Source: Actinomadura rubrisoli
GTDB lineage: Bacteria > Actinomycetota > Actinomycetes > Streptosporangiales > Streptosporangiaceae
DNA: 35,539 nucleotides
NCBI RefSeq assembly: GCF_004349215.1
Contig: NZ_SMKU01000060.1
Coordinates: forward strand, 1-35,539
Reading direction: 5' to 3'
How positions within the stretch are numbered: the first letter of the stretch is position 1; every line of letters begins with the position of its first letter. Below the pieces are notes generated by a model. That model searched no databases. It worked only from the letters and a program-made list of their open reading frames with translations, and had not been told where the DNA came from. The translations under genes and the position numbers were made by a program. Shown here one piece after another: positions 24,289 through 32,122 of the stretch.

Positions 24289-24316
24289 TTGCCTCCCGGT
24301 CGCGCGCCTCTCTAGA
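24289..24316 (+). promoter_or_regulatory. Promoter of the DUF6504-dnaE2 operon
   Basis: TTGCCT (24289-24294) and TAGACT (24311-24316), separated by 16 nt, make a fair -35/-10 pair. The LexA box starts 7 nt downstream of the -10, so it would cover the transcription start. This geometry supports SOS control. Confidence 0.6.
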
Positions 24317-24322
24317 CTCGCC

Positions 24323-24336
24323 TGCGAACGTATGTT
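24323..24336 (+). promoter_or_regulatory. LexA (SOS) box
   Basis: CGAACGTATGTTCG contains the actinobacterial/Gram-positive LexA motif GAAC-N4-GTTC with perfect half-sites. It lies 50 nt before the ATG of the DUF6504-like gene and just after a -10 box. DnaE2 is a known SOS-induced polymerase in mycobacteria, so the site and the operon agree. Confidence 0.88.
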
Positions 24337-24385
24337 CGAGTGGCCGCATGTCTTCCCCCGTGCGGTGAGCGCGAGGGGGAGGCAG

Positions 24386-24661
24386 ATGACACGCGTGTTC
24401 GGCGATCCGGTCGACGTCTGGGTGAGCGATGGACGTCCGGTCCGGTTCGTCTGGCGTGGCCGGCTCTACACCGTGCGGCGGGTGCTGGAGCACTGGGTCA
24501 CGACCCGTGACTGGTGGCGGGAGCAGCAGCCCGACGGCGAGGCCACCGGAGAACGGGAGTTCTGGAGGGTCGAGGCCACCCCGGACAGGGAGATCGGGGT
24601 GTACGAGCTGCGCTACGACGCCGCGTCCGACACCTGGCTGCTCTCCCGCGTGTGGGACTGA
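24386..24661 (+). CDS. DUF6504 family protein, first gene of the dnaE2 operon
   Basis: This small soluble 91-residue protein is rich in Trp and Arg (WREQQ, WRVEATPDREIGVYELRYD, WLLSRVWD). It matches the DUF6504 proteins that, from memory, commonly sit directly before dnaE2 or next to ImuB-type polymerases in actinobacteria; the molecular role is not known to me. The ATG at 24386 follows a strong AGGGGGAGG tract; a GTG at 24332 in frame would lie inside the LexA box and is rejected. Its stop is 7 nt before the dnaE2 start, so both are on one SOS-controlled transcript. A mutagenesis-related accessory role is inferred from context. Confidence 0.85.
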   Translation: MTRVFGDPVDVWVSDGRPVRFVWRGRLYTVRRVLEHWVTTRDWWREQQPDGEATGEREFWRVEATPDREIGVYELRYDAASDTWLLSRVWD

Positions 24662-24668
24662 GGCCGCC

Positions 24669-27600
24669 GTGCACCTGCATGTCGCCTCCGCCTACTCGCT
24701 CCGGTACGGCGTGGCGCCGCCCGCCGCGCTGGCCCGCCGCGCCGCCGAGCTCGGCATGGAGACCCTGGCCGTGACCGACCGCGACGGCCTGTACGGCGCG
24801 GTCCGGCACGTCCGGGCGTGCGGCGAGGCGGGCATCGGCGCCGTGGTCGGCGCCGACCTCGGCCCCTTCGGCCCGGAGGGCGGGCGGGCCGTGGTGCTCG
24901 CCGCCGGGCGGGCCGGGTGGCGGTCGCTGTGCCGGCTGGTCACGGCGGCGCACGAGGCGGGCGAGCGGGGCCGTCCGGTGGTGGACCGGGAGCTGGTCGG
25001 CGCGCACGCCGAGGGCCTGGTGGTGCTGCTCGGCCCCGCGTCCGACGTCGGACGGGCCATCGCGGCGCGGCGGCCGGACGAGGCGGCCCGGCGGCTGGCG
25101 GCCTGGCGGGAGACGGCCGAGACGGTGATCGAGATCGTCAACCACCACGACGCCGGCGACGGGCACCGGGCCGCCCGGATGCTCGCCCTGGCCCGCGGCG
25201 CCGGGGTCCCCGCGGTGCTGACGAACGCCGTCCGCTACCTGGAGCCGGCCGACCACCCGGTCGCGCAGGTGCTGGACGTGACGCGGCGGCTCGTCCCGCT
25301 GGACCGGCGGCACCTGGACGACCGGACCGGGCACGCCTACCTCAAGTCCGTGCCGGAGATGCGCCGGGTCGCCGAGCTGAGCTGCGGCCCGGACCGGGAC
25401 GAGGCGAGCGCGCTCCTCGCGGCGACCCGGCGGCTGTCGGAGCGCTGCGTCCTGGACCCGGGCCGCGACCTCGGCATGGACCGGGCGCACCTGCCCGAGA
25501 TCGAGGGCGACGCCTGCGCGCGCCTCGCCGCGCGGTGCGCGGAGGGGATGGCCGGGCGCGGGCTGGAGCGTTCGAGGGCGGCGGCGGACCGGCTCGCGAG
25601 CGAGCTCGGCGTGATCGCCCGCAAGGGGCTGGCCGCCTACTTCCTCACGGTCGCCGACGCCGCCGCGCTGATCCGGGCGCGCGGCATCCGCTGCGCGATC
25701 CGCGGCTCGGGCGCGGGCAGCCTGGTCAACCACCTGCTCGGCATCGGCGACCTCGACCCGCTCCGGCACGGCCTGGTGATGGAGCGGTTCCTCGCCGACA
25801 GCCGCGAGGGGCTGCCCGACATCGACCTGGACGTGGAGTCGGCGCGGCGGCTGGAGGCGTACGAGGCGCTGTTCGACCGGTTCGGCGCCGGGAGCACGGC
25901 GTGCGTGTCGATGATGGAGACCTACCGGGCGCGCAGCGCGATCCGCGACGTCGGCAATGCGATCGGGCTGCCGCCGCAGGAGATCGACGCGATCGCCAAG
26001 GCGTTCCCGCACATCCGGGCGAGCCAGATCGGCGCCGCGCTGGACGACCTGCCCGAGCTGCGGCAGAGCAACCTGGCGAAGGGGCGCCTGGAGGTGCTGT
26101 TCCGGATCGCCGAGCGGCTGGACGGGCTGCCCCGCCACATCGCGATGCACCCGTGCGGCGTCCTGCTGTCGAACGCGACGCTGCGTGACCGCACGCCGCT
26201 GGAGCGCAGCGCGGCCGGGTTCCCGATGAGCCAGTTCGACAAGGCCGACGTCGAGGCGATGGGCCTGCTGAAGCTCGACGTCATCGGGGTGCGGATGCAG
26301 TCGGCGATGGCGCACGCGGTCGCGGAGGCCGCGCGGGTGTCGGGGGAGGAGATCGATCTGGAGGCCGTCCCGCGCGACGATCCGGCGACGTTCGCGCTGA
26401 TCCGCACGTCCCGGACGCTCGGCTGCTTCCAGATCGAGTCGCCGGGGCAGCGGGAGCTGATCGGCCGGCTCCAGCCGCGCGACCTGGACGACCTGGTCAT
26501 CGACATCTCGCTGTTCCGCCCGGGCCCGGTCGCCTCCGACATGGTGACGCCGTTCCTGGACGCGCGCGGCGGGCGCCGGGAGCCGGACTACGCGCACCCC
26601 GACCTGGTGCCGGTGCTGCGGGAGAGCCTCGGCGTGGTGATCTTCCACGAGCAGGTGCTGCGCGTCCTGGACGTGATGACCGGCTGCGGCCTGTCCCGGG
26701 CGGAGGCGGCGCGGCGCGCCCTGGGCGACGAACGCGGGCAGGCCGCGGTGGGCGCGTGGTTCCGCGACCGCGCCCTCGCCCGCGGCTACGGCGAGGCGGC
26801 CGTGGAGCGGGTCTGGCGGACGCTGACCGCGTTCGGCGCGTTCGGGTTCTGCAAGGCCCACGCCGCGTCGTTCGCGCTGCCCACCTACCAGTCGGCGTGG
26901 CTGAAACGGCACCACACCGCGGCGTTCTACGCCGGTGTCCTCACCCACGACCCCGGCATGTACCCCAAGCGCGTCATCCTGGGCGACGCCCGCCACTTCG
27001 GCGTCCCGATCCTCCCGCTGGACGTCAACCGGTCGGCCGTGGACTGGCACGCCGAGCCGGTCTCCGCGGGCGGGACGACCGGGATCCGGGTCGCGCTGAG
27101 CGAGGTCAGGGGGATCACCGACGCGGAGGCCGACCGGATCGTCGCCGGACGGCCCTACGGCTCGCTGACCGACTTCTGGCGCCGCGCCCGGGTGTCCCGC
27201 CCGATCGCCGAGCGGCTCGTCCTGGCCGGGGCGTTCGACGCGCTCTACGCGGCGCCGGAGGTGCCGCGCCGCGACCTGCTCTGCCAGGTCGGCGCGCTCG
27301 ACCGCGTCACCGCCCGTCCGGGACGCGGCGTCGCGGCGGGGCAGCTCCCGCTCGGCTACGAGGACGGAGACGAGGACGGTGACGGCGGCGGTGCGCTGCC
27401 GGGCCTGGAGACCGGGCCCGCCGAGCGGATCCCCGCGGGCGGGCTGCCGCCGATGACGCCCGCCGAGGTCGTCGAGGCGGAGCTGGACATCCTCGGCCTG
27501 GACGTGAGCCGGCACGTGCTGAGCTTCTACGACGGGCTGCTGGCGGCCCTCGGGGTCGTCCGCGCCGCCGACCTGCCGGACCGGCCCGCCGGGAGCGAGG

Positions 27601-28067
27601 TGCTGGTCGCGGGGGTGAAGGTCGCCACGCAGACCCCGGCGGTCAGATCGGGGCAGCGCGTCATCTTCGCCACGCTGGACGACGCGACCGGCCCGATCGA
27701 CCTGGCGTTCTTCGAGTCGGTGCAGGACCGGTGCGCCGCCACCGTGTTCGGGTCGTGGCTGATGGTCGTCCGGGGGCGGGTCCGGCACGCGGGGGCGCGG
27801 GCGGTGTCCGTCACCGCCGCCGCCTGCTGGGACCTGGCCACCCTGAACGAGGAGTGGCGGCGTGGCGGGACGGACGCCGTCCGCACCGCCATGGCCTGGA
27901 CGGGTGGCTCGCAGGGCCGTCCGGTAGGCCGCCGGATCGTCCACCCCACAGGCTTCGCGACCTCCCCCTACGCCGACATCGGCCACGCGGGTCCGGCCGT
28001 CAAACGACCTCCAGCCGCGCGCCTCTGGCATGCGAGCGGTGGCAGCTCCGGACCCACCCGGCCTTAG
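24669..28067 (+). CDS. dnaE2: Error-prone DNA polymerase III alpha subunit DnaE2
   Basis: This 1132-residue C-family polymerase does SOS-induced translesion synthesis and mutagenesis. It begins with a PHP domain (HLHVASAYSLRYG, then VTDRDGLYGAVR, where one usual metal-binding histidine of TDH is Arg). The palm holds D384 and D386 in PDIDLDVES. The fingers and helix-hairpin-helix regions follow, then an OB-fold near 975-1065 and the DnaE2-type C-terminus with HPTGFATSPYADIG and LWHASGGSSG. The length suits DnaE2 rather than the longer replicative DnaE1. I chose the GTG at 24669 because PHP homology begins there, 7 nt after the DUF6504 gene stop. Its stop overlaps the end of the convergent DUF4328 gene. 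ImuA-prime and ImuB partners are not in the window. Confidence 0.95.
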   Translation: MHLHVASAYSLRYGVAPPAALARRAAELGMETLAVTDRDGLYGAVRHVRACGEAGIGAVVGADLGPFGPEGGRAVVLAAGRAGWRSLCRLVTAAHEAGERGRPVVDRELVGAHAEGLVVLLGPASDVGRAIAARRPDEAARRLAAWRETAETVIEIVNHHDAGDGHRAARMLALARGAGVPAVLTNAVRYLEPADHPVAQVLDVTRRLVPLDRRHLDDRTGHAYLKSVPEMRRVAELSCGPDRDEASALLAATRRLSERCVLDPGRDLGMDRAHLPEIEGDACARLAARCAEGMAGRGLERSRAAADRLASELGVIARKGLAAYFLTVADAAALIRARGIRCAIRGSGAGSLVNHLLGIGDLDPLRHGLVMERFLADSREGLPDIDLDVESARRLEAYEALFDRFGAGSTACVSMMETYRARSAIRDVGNAIGLPPQEIDAIAKAFPHIRASQIGAALDDLPELRQSNLAKGRLEVLFRIAERLDGLPRHIAMHPCGVLLSNATLRDRTPLERSAAGFPMSQFDKADVEAMGLLKLDVIGVRMQSAMAHAVAEAARVSGEEIDLEAVPRDDPATFALIRTSRTLGCFQIESPGQRELIGRLQPRDLDDLVIDISLFRPGPVASDMVTPFLDARGGRREPDYAHPDLVPVLRESLGVVIFHEQVLRVLDVMTGCGLSRAEAARRALGDERGQAAVGAWFRDRALARGYGEAAVERVWRTLTAFGAFGFCKAHAASFALPTYQSAWLKRHHTAAFYAGVLTHDPGMYPKRVILGDARHFGVPILPLDVNRSAVDWHAEPVSAGGTTGIRVALSEVRGITDAEADRIVAGRPYGSLTDFWRRARVSRPIAERLVLAGAFDALYAAPEVPRRDLLCQVGALDRVTARPGRGVAAGQLPLGYEDGDEDGDGGGALPGLETGPAERIPAGGLPPMTPAEVVEAELDILGLDVSRHVLSFYDGLLAALGVVRAADLPDRPAGSEVLVAGVKVATQTPAVRSGQRVIFATLDDATGPIDLAFFESVQDRCAATVFGSWLMVVRGRVRHAGARAVSVTAAACWDLATLNEEWRRGGTDAVRTAMAWTGGSQGRPVGRRIVHPTGFATSPYADIGHAGPAVKRPPAARLWHASGGSSGPTRP

Positions 28068-28744
28068 GAATCGCGGGCGACCTGGAGGCGGGTGATCTGG
28101 AAGACGGTGGCCATGCACAGCGCCGCGGCCAGGGCCTGGCAGGCCGCGGCGGCGACGCCGACGTGGACGTCGAAGCGGGCCTCGGCGAGGGTATCGACGC
28201 TGCCGCCGGTGAACATGCGGGCGAGCAGCAGGCCGACCAGGACGCACGCCCACCAGCCGGCCACGACGAGGCCCGCCGCCTGCCGCTCGGCCGTCCGGTA
28301 CCGGCCACTGTTCACCCACACCTCGTAGACCATGCGCGGCGGCAGCCACAGGTTCACCACGGGGCACAGCCAGCCGAGCACCACCCACGCCCGGTGGTGC
28401 CGGTGCGGGCCCGGCGACTGCCCGTACGCCCGCCACAGCCAGGCGAGGTAGAGCAGGCCCGTGACGCCCGCCATGACCCCGCCGATCAGGAACACGTCGG
28501 AGTACGGCGCCAGCGCCCGGCCCGTCGCGTCCGGGTCATAGGTGTCGTGGGTCGCGCCGCGTAACGGGTGCGCCAGCCGGAGCAGGCTGATCCCCGATCC
28601 GAGCGCGATGAACGCGTTGAAGCCGAGCAGCATGAAGACGGCCACGCCGACGGCGCGGAAGTCGCGCCGCCGCGCCCATGCCCCGCACGCCGGGCAGCGG
28701 GCGACCTCGGTCGGGATGATGTCGCCGCACAGCGCACACGGCAT
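28064..28744 (-). CDS. Zinc-ribbon DUF4328 membrane protein
   Basis: This 226-residue protein starts with a zinc ribbon (C3, C6, C17, C20) followed by about five membrane segments (near 32-50, 84-104, 118-135, 160-178 and 193-215). The central pattern WLWRAYGQSPG, GWLCPVVNLWLPPRMVYEVW is the DUF4328 signature; no function is known. The ATG at 28744 follows a perfect GGAGGTGA ribosome-binding site. It converges with dnaE2 and their 3' ends overlap by 4 nt. Confidence 0.88.
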   Translation of the reverse strand: MPCALCGDIIPTEVARCPACGAWARRRDFRAVGVAVFMLLGFNAFIALGSGISLLRLAHPLRGATHDTYDPDATGRALAPYSDVFLIGGVMAGVTGLLYLAWLWRAYGQSPGPHRHHRAWVVLGWLCPVVNLWLPPRMVYEVWVNSGRYRTAERQAAGLVVAGWWACVLVGLLLARMFTGGSVDTLAEARFDVHVGVAAAACQALAAALCMATVFQITRLQVARDS

Positions 28745-28847
28745 GAGTCACCTCCGAGGTTTTGTGCTTTGTTGCTTTGGATACTACGTAGGTTTGACTT
28801 GCGACGCCCCCCGAGGGTTCGCCCGCCCGGGACGGTAATTCGGCGTG

Positions 28848-29189
28848 TCAGAGGATCAGCCGCTCCGCCGCGAGGGTCGCGGCGGCGGTGAGGACGCCCC
28901 ACGCCGCCAGCCGCCGCAGCCCGCCCGTGGCCAGGAGCCGCTCGGGGCGCAGGCCCGTCACCAGCGCCAGCGCCCACCACTCGGCGGTGAGCGCGATCAT
29001 CGCGTACAGCGAGCCGAAGCCGACGAGGGAGAAGGTCAGGACGACCGCCGCCGGGGTCACCGTGTGCGCGAACAGGGCGGGCCCGCGCGAGGGGCCGTGC
29101 AGGCCGCGCCGCAGCCCGGCGAGGATCACGCCCCATCCCGTCGCGCACAGGATCCACACGGCCAGCACCGTGGTGGGCAGGCCGCTCAT
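28848..29189 (-). CDS. Small membrane protein of unknown function
   Basis: This 113-residue protein has about three hydrophobic segments (near 5-24, 41-73, and 93-108) and no recognisable motif. The ATG at 29189 has GGAG upstream. It lies 66 nt downstream of the response regulator on the same strand and may be the third gene of the two-component operon, which would make it an accessory of that signalling system. The function is unknown. Confidence 0.65.
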   Translation of the reverse strand: MSGLPTTVLAVWILCATGWGVILAGLRRGLHGPSRGPALFAHTVTPAAVVLTFSLVGFGSLYAMIALTAEWWALALVTGLRPERLLATGGLRRLAAWGVLTAAATLAAERLIL

Positions 29190-29255
29190 CGACTCCGGTG
29201 CCAGTGCCCTGTCCCCCCGCGTGCGCTCGTCGGTCGTCCGTCCGTGGCGTGCCGG

Positions 29256-29906
29256 TCAGCCCATGAGGCCCGTCTCCCAGGCCCACGCGGCCGTCTCGAC
29301 GCGGTTGCGGGCGCCGAGCTTGCGCTGGACGCTGCCGAGGTGCGTCTTGACCGTGGACAGCGACACGAACAGCTCCTCTGCGATCTCCTCGTTCGTCCGG
29401 CCGCGCGCGACGAGCCGGACGACGTCCAACTCGCGCTCGGTGAGGGCCTCGCGGGGCGGCGCGGGCGGCTCGGCCCGCGGCGTCGCCAGCCGCTCCAGCA
29501 GCCGGACGGTGATGGACGGGGAGACCAGCGCCTCGCCGTTCGCGGCCGCGCGCACGGCCTCCACCAGCAGGGCGGGGCCGCTGTCCTTGAGCAGGAACCC
29601 GACCGCGCCGCCGCGCAGCGCCCCGTACACGTACTCGTCCATGTCGAACGTCGTGACGATGACCACGCGCAGCGGGTCGGCGACGTCCGGGCCGGCGAGC
29701 AGGCGGGTGGCCTCCAGGCCGTCCATCTTCGGCATCCGGATGTCGAACAGGCACACGTCGGGGCGGAGGCGGCGGGCCAGCGCGACGGCGTCGGCGCCGT
29801 CGGCGGCCTCCCCGACCACCTCCATGTCGGGCTGCGAGTCGATGATCATCCGGAACCCGGTCCGGACCATCTCCTGGTCGTCGGCGATCAGCGTGCGGAT
29901 GGTCAC
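29256..29906 (-). CDS. NarL/LuxR-type response regulator
   Basis: This 216-residue DNA-binding regulator has an N-terminal receiver domain: acidic pocket D9/D10, phospho-acceptor D55 in LFDIRMPKMDG, and conserved Thr and Lys in VTTFD and LLKD. The C-terminal LuxR helix-turn-helix (about 152-205) reads LTERELDVVRLVARGRTNEE then IAEELFVSLSTVKTHL. The start is GTG at 29906. It begins 13 nt after the sensor kinase stop, so the pair forms an operon. The divergent ABC exporter genes are the likely target. Confidence 0.95.
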   Translation of the reverse strand: MTIRTLIADDQEMVRTGFRMIIDSQPDMEVVGEAADGADAVALARRLRPDVCLFDIRMPKMDGLEATRLLAGPDVADPLRVVIVTTFDMDEYVYGALRGGAVGFLLKDSGPALLVEAVRAAANGEALVSPSITVRLLERLATPRAEPPAPPREALTERELDVVRLVARGRTNEEIAEELFVSLSTVKTHLGSVQRKLGARNRVETAAWAWETGLMG

Positions 29907-29919
29907 GGGCCCGATTCTC

Positions 29920-31137
29920 TCAGCTCTCGCGGGCGCCCTGGCCGGGCAGCACGGCGACGACCTCCCAGCCGCCCTCGGGGCGCGGGCCCGCGCGCAGCCG
30001 CCCGCCCAGCGCGTCCACCCGCTCGGCCAGCCCGGCCAGCCCGAACCCGCTGGACGGCAGGCGCCGCCCGCGCCCCTGCCCGTCGTCCCGCACGGCCACC
30101 TCGATCGAGTCGCCGCCCACCCGCGCGACCGTGACCCGGACGGACGCGGCGTCCGCGGCGTGCTTGCGGACGTTGGTCAGCGCCTCCTGCACCACGCGGT
30201 GGACGGACGTGGCGACCTCGGGCGGCAGCGCGCCGAGGTCGGGGGCGAGCACGAGGGTCGCCGGCGGGTGGGTGAACCCCTCGACGAGCTCCCGCACCTG
30301 CGCCAGGTCCCCGACGGGACGGGTCCTGGTGCCCCGGTCGCCGTCCGCCCTCGCGCCCGCCCCGGCGTCCCCGTCCGGCGCGCCGACGTTCTGCGCGTCC
30401 CGCAGGAGCCCCACCATGCGGCGCATCGAGGTGAGCGCCTCGGTGCCCGCCTTCTCGATCCCCGCGAACATCGTGTCGAGCTGGTCGGGGGACTGCGCCG
30501 TCCCCGACTGCGCCGCGAACCGCGCGGCCTGCGCCTGGACGACGATGCCCGTCACGTGGTGGGCGACGAAGTCGTGCAGGTCACGGGCGAGGTCCAGCCG
30601 CTCGTCCCGGCGCGCCGCCGACAGCGACCGGGACCGCCGGGCGTCCACCGCGCGCAGGTAGAGCCCGACGCCGAGCGCGATCGCGACGAGGATGCCGAGC
30701 GGCGCGGTGAACAGCACCGCCGCGACCGGCGACCAGCGCAGCGGGATGGTCAGCACCACCGCGGCGAGCGGGACGGTGAGGGGGATGAGCCGGTCGCGGC
30801 GCACCTTCCACACAGACCGCGCGATGACCAGGAGCAGGGCGCCGACCTCGGCGAACACGCTCGGGTTGCTGAGATCGGGGCGCACCGCCATCCCGAGGAA
30901 CAGCGTGCTGAGCGCCGACAGCACGGCGGCGGCCATCGCCAGCGGGATCAGGTGCCGGACGGAGACCGCCGCGGCGTTGGCCACGGCGGCGAGGACGATC
31001 ATCCACAGGCCCGGCACGTCCCCGGCCTCGATCAGGCAGGCCAGCAGGAACAGGGCCGCGAAGCCGCCGTAGGCGATGCGCAGGAGGCAGCCGCCCACCG
31101 ATTGGATGCGGTCCAGCCCCGTCCCCGTGTCGTTCAT
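29920..31137 (-). CDS. HisKA_3 sensor histidine kinase
   Basis: This 405-residue membrane kinase has about six hydrophobic segments in residues 15-162, forming a sensor with little extracellular loop. The HisKA_3 dimerisation domain follows with H188 in ARDLHDFVAHHVTGI, the NarX/DesK-type phospho-acceptor. The ATP-binding part has the N-box HRVVQEALTNVRKHA (313-327), then DDGQGRG and GFGLAGLAERV. A low-complexity Gly/Asp/Ala insert lies near 253-270. I chose the ATG at 31137; the frame is open upstream, but a TAGCCT box 8 nt before this ATG suggests leaderless translation. It pairs with the downstream response regulator and diverges from the exporter operon. Confidence 0.94.
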   Translation of the reverse strand: MNDTGTGLDRIQSVGGCLLRIAYGGFAALFLLACLIEAGDVPGLWMIVLAAVANAAAVSVRHLIPLAMAAAVLSALSTLFLGMAVRPDLSNPSVFAEVGALLLVIARSVWKVRRDRLIPLTVPLAAVVLTIPLRWSPVAAVLFTAPLGILVAIALGVGLYLRAVDARRSRSLSAARRDERLDLARDLHDFVAHHVTGIVVQAQAARFAAQSGTAQSPDQLDTMFAGIEKAGTEALTSMRRMVGLLRDAQNVGAPDGDAGAGARADGDRGTRTRPVGDLAQVRELVEGFTHPPATLVLAPDLGALPPEVATSVHRVVQEALTNVRKHAADAASVRVTVARVGGDSIEVAVRDDGQGRGRRLPSSGFGLAGLAERVDALGGRLRAGPRPEGGWEVVAVLPGQGARES

Positions 31138-31145
31138 GGTCCCGC

Positions 31146-31151
31146 AGGCTA
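31146..31151 (-). promoter_or_regulatory. -10 box TAGCCT of the histidine kinase gene, probably leaderless
   Basis: On the minus strand TAGCCT is followed by 8 nt and the ATG at 31137, with no ribosome-binding site. That spacing puts the transcription start at or next to the start codon. Confidence 0.45.
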
Positions 31152-31202
31152 CGACCCCCGGGCGACCCCCGGATCGACCATTCGGCCGATGTCGCGCCTC
31201 AT

Positions 31203-31219
31203 GGACGGGCCGCCCGTCC
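31203..31219. promoter_or_regulatory. 17-bp perfect palindrome in the divergent kinase/exporter control region
   Basis: GGACGGGC-C-GCCCGTCC is a perfect inverted repeat around one central base, in the 119-nt gap between the sensor kinase and the exporter operon. It is a plausible binding site for the NarL-type regulator. A second, weaker palindrome (TCGGCCGA) lies near 31183-31190. Confidence 0.5.
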
Positions 31220-31256
31220 GATGTGGGCGGCCTGCCGCTCACCGCACGATGAGGGC

Positions 31257-31433
31257 ATGTACCTGATCTATGCACCCCTCATCGCCGTGTTCGCCGTGTT
31301 CGTGATCTACGGGGGCCTCGTGATGCCCGCCATGGAGATCGTCCAGTCCGTCCGGAGGCGCCGCCCGGACGAGCCGCCCGGCGCCGATGTCGTCGAGCTG
31401 CGCCCCGAGGACGACCGGCGGGTCGCGGCGTGA
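31257..31433 (+). CDS. 58-residue single-span membrane peptide leading the exporter operon
   Basis: The peptide starts with MYLIYAPLIAVFAVFVIYGG, a single membrane helix (about 3-25), followed by a cytoplasmic tail with an Arg cluster (VRRRRPDE) and an acidic end. The ATG at 31257 has GAGG just before it. Its last codon overlaps the GTG of the ATPase gene by 4 nt (GTGA), so the two are translationally coupled. It matches no family I know; the coupling and position suggest a small subunit or assembly factor of the ABC exporter. Confidence 0.75.
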   Translation: MYLIYAPLIAVFAVFVIYGGLVMPAMEIVQSVRRRRPDEPPGADVVELRPEDDRRVAA

Positions 31434-32122
31434 CCGAGCCGGTCGAGCCCGTCCTGTCCGGACGCGGCCTGGTCAAGCGCTTCGGCCCCGCCGTCGCGCT
31501 GGACGGCGTGGACCTCGCCGCGGGCCGCGCCGAGACCGTGGCGATCATGGGCCCGAGCGGCTCGGGAAAATCCACGCTGCTGCACTGCCTGGCCGGGATC
31601 ATGAAGCCGGACGCGGGGGAGGTGCGCCTGCTCGGGCAGCGGATCGACGCGCTCGGCGAGCGCCGCCGCAGCGCCCTGCGCCGGTCCCGGTTCGGGTTCG
31701 TCTTCCAGTTCGGGCAGCTGCTGCCCGAGCTGCCCGCCGACGAGAACGTGGCGCTCCCGCTGATGCTGGACGGCACGTCCCGCGCGGAGGCGGTGCGGGC
31801 GGCCCGCGCCTGGTTCCGGCCGCTCGGCCTCGCCGGGATGGAGAACCGCCGTCCCGGCGAGCTGTCCGGCGGGCAGGCGCAGCGCGTCGCGATTGCGCGG
31901 GCCCTCGTCACCGGCCCCGCCGTGGTGTTCGCGGACGAGCCGACCGGCGCGCTCGACCAGACGACCGGCCATGACACCATGCGGCTGCTGGTGGAGGCGA
32001 CCAGGCACAACGGCGCGTCCCTGATCGTGGTCACGCACGACCCCGCCGTCGCCCGCTGGTGCGACCGGACGGTCGAGGTGCGCGACGGCCGCCTGCGGCA
32101 CACCGCCGCCGAGGCCGCGTGA
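31430..32122 (+). CDS. MacB/LolD-like ABC exporter ATPase
   Basis: This 230-residue ATP-binding subunit has Walker A GPSGSGKST (41-49), the Q-loop in VFQFGQLLPEL, the signature LSGGQ (145-149), Walker B VVFADE (165-170) with EPTGALD, and the switch histidine in VVTHD. The pattern LPELPADENVALPL is typical of MacB/LolD/BceA-type ATPases that power FtsX-type permeases. The GTG at 31430 overlaps the small peptide gene, and the stop (32120-32122) overlaps the permease ATG by one base, so all three are coupled. The divergent two-component genes suggest control by an envelope signal such as an antibiotic. Confidence 0.95.
   Translation: MTEPVEPVLSGRGLVKRFGPAVALDGVDLAAGRAETVAIMGPSGSGKSTLLHCLAGIMKPDAGEVRLLGQRIDALGERRRSALRRSRFGFVFQFGQLLPELPADENVALPLMLDGTSRAEAVRAARAWFRPLGLAGMENRRPGELSGGQAQRVAIARALVTGPAVVFADEPTGALDQTTGHDTMRLLVEATRHNGASLIVVTHDPAVARWCDRTVEVRDGRLRHTAAEAA

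Noticed and set aside
24498..28436. A 1312-codon open frame antisense to dnaE2
   Set aside because: It is a shadow of DnaE2 caused by high third-position GC. Its composition is Arg/Gly/His-rich and it has no recognisable domain.
28888..31266. A 792-codon open frame antisense to the two-component genes
   Set aside because: The response regulator and histidine kinase on the other strand are unmistakable; this frame is low-complexity and crosses both genes and the gap between them.
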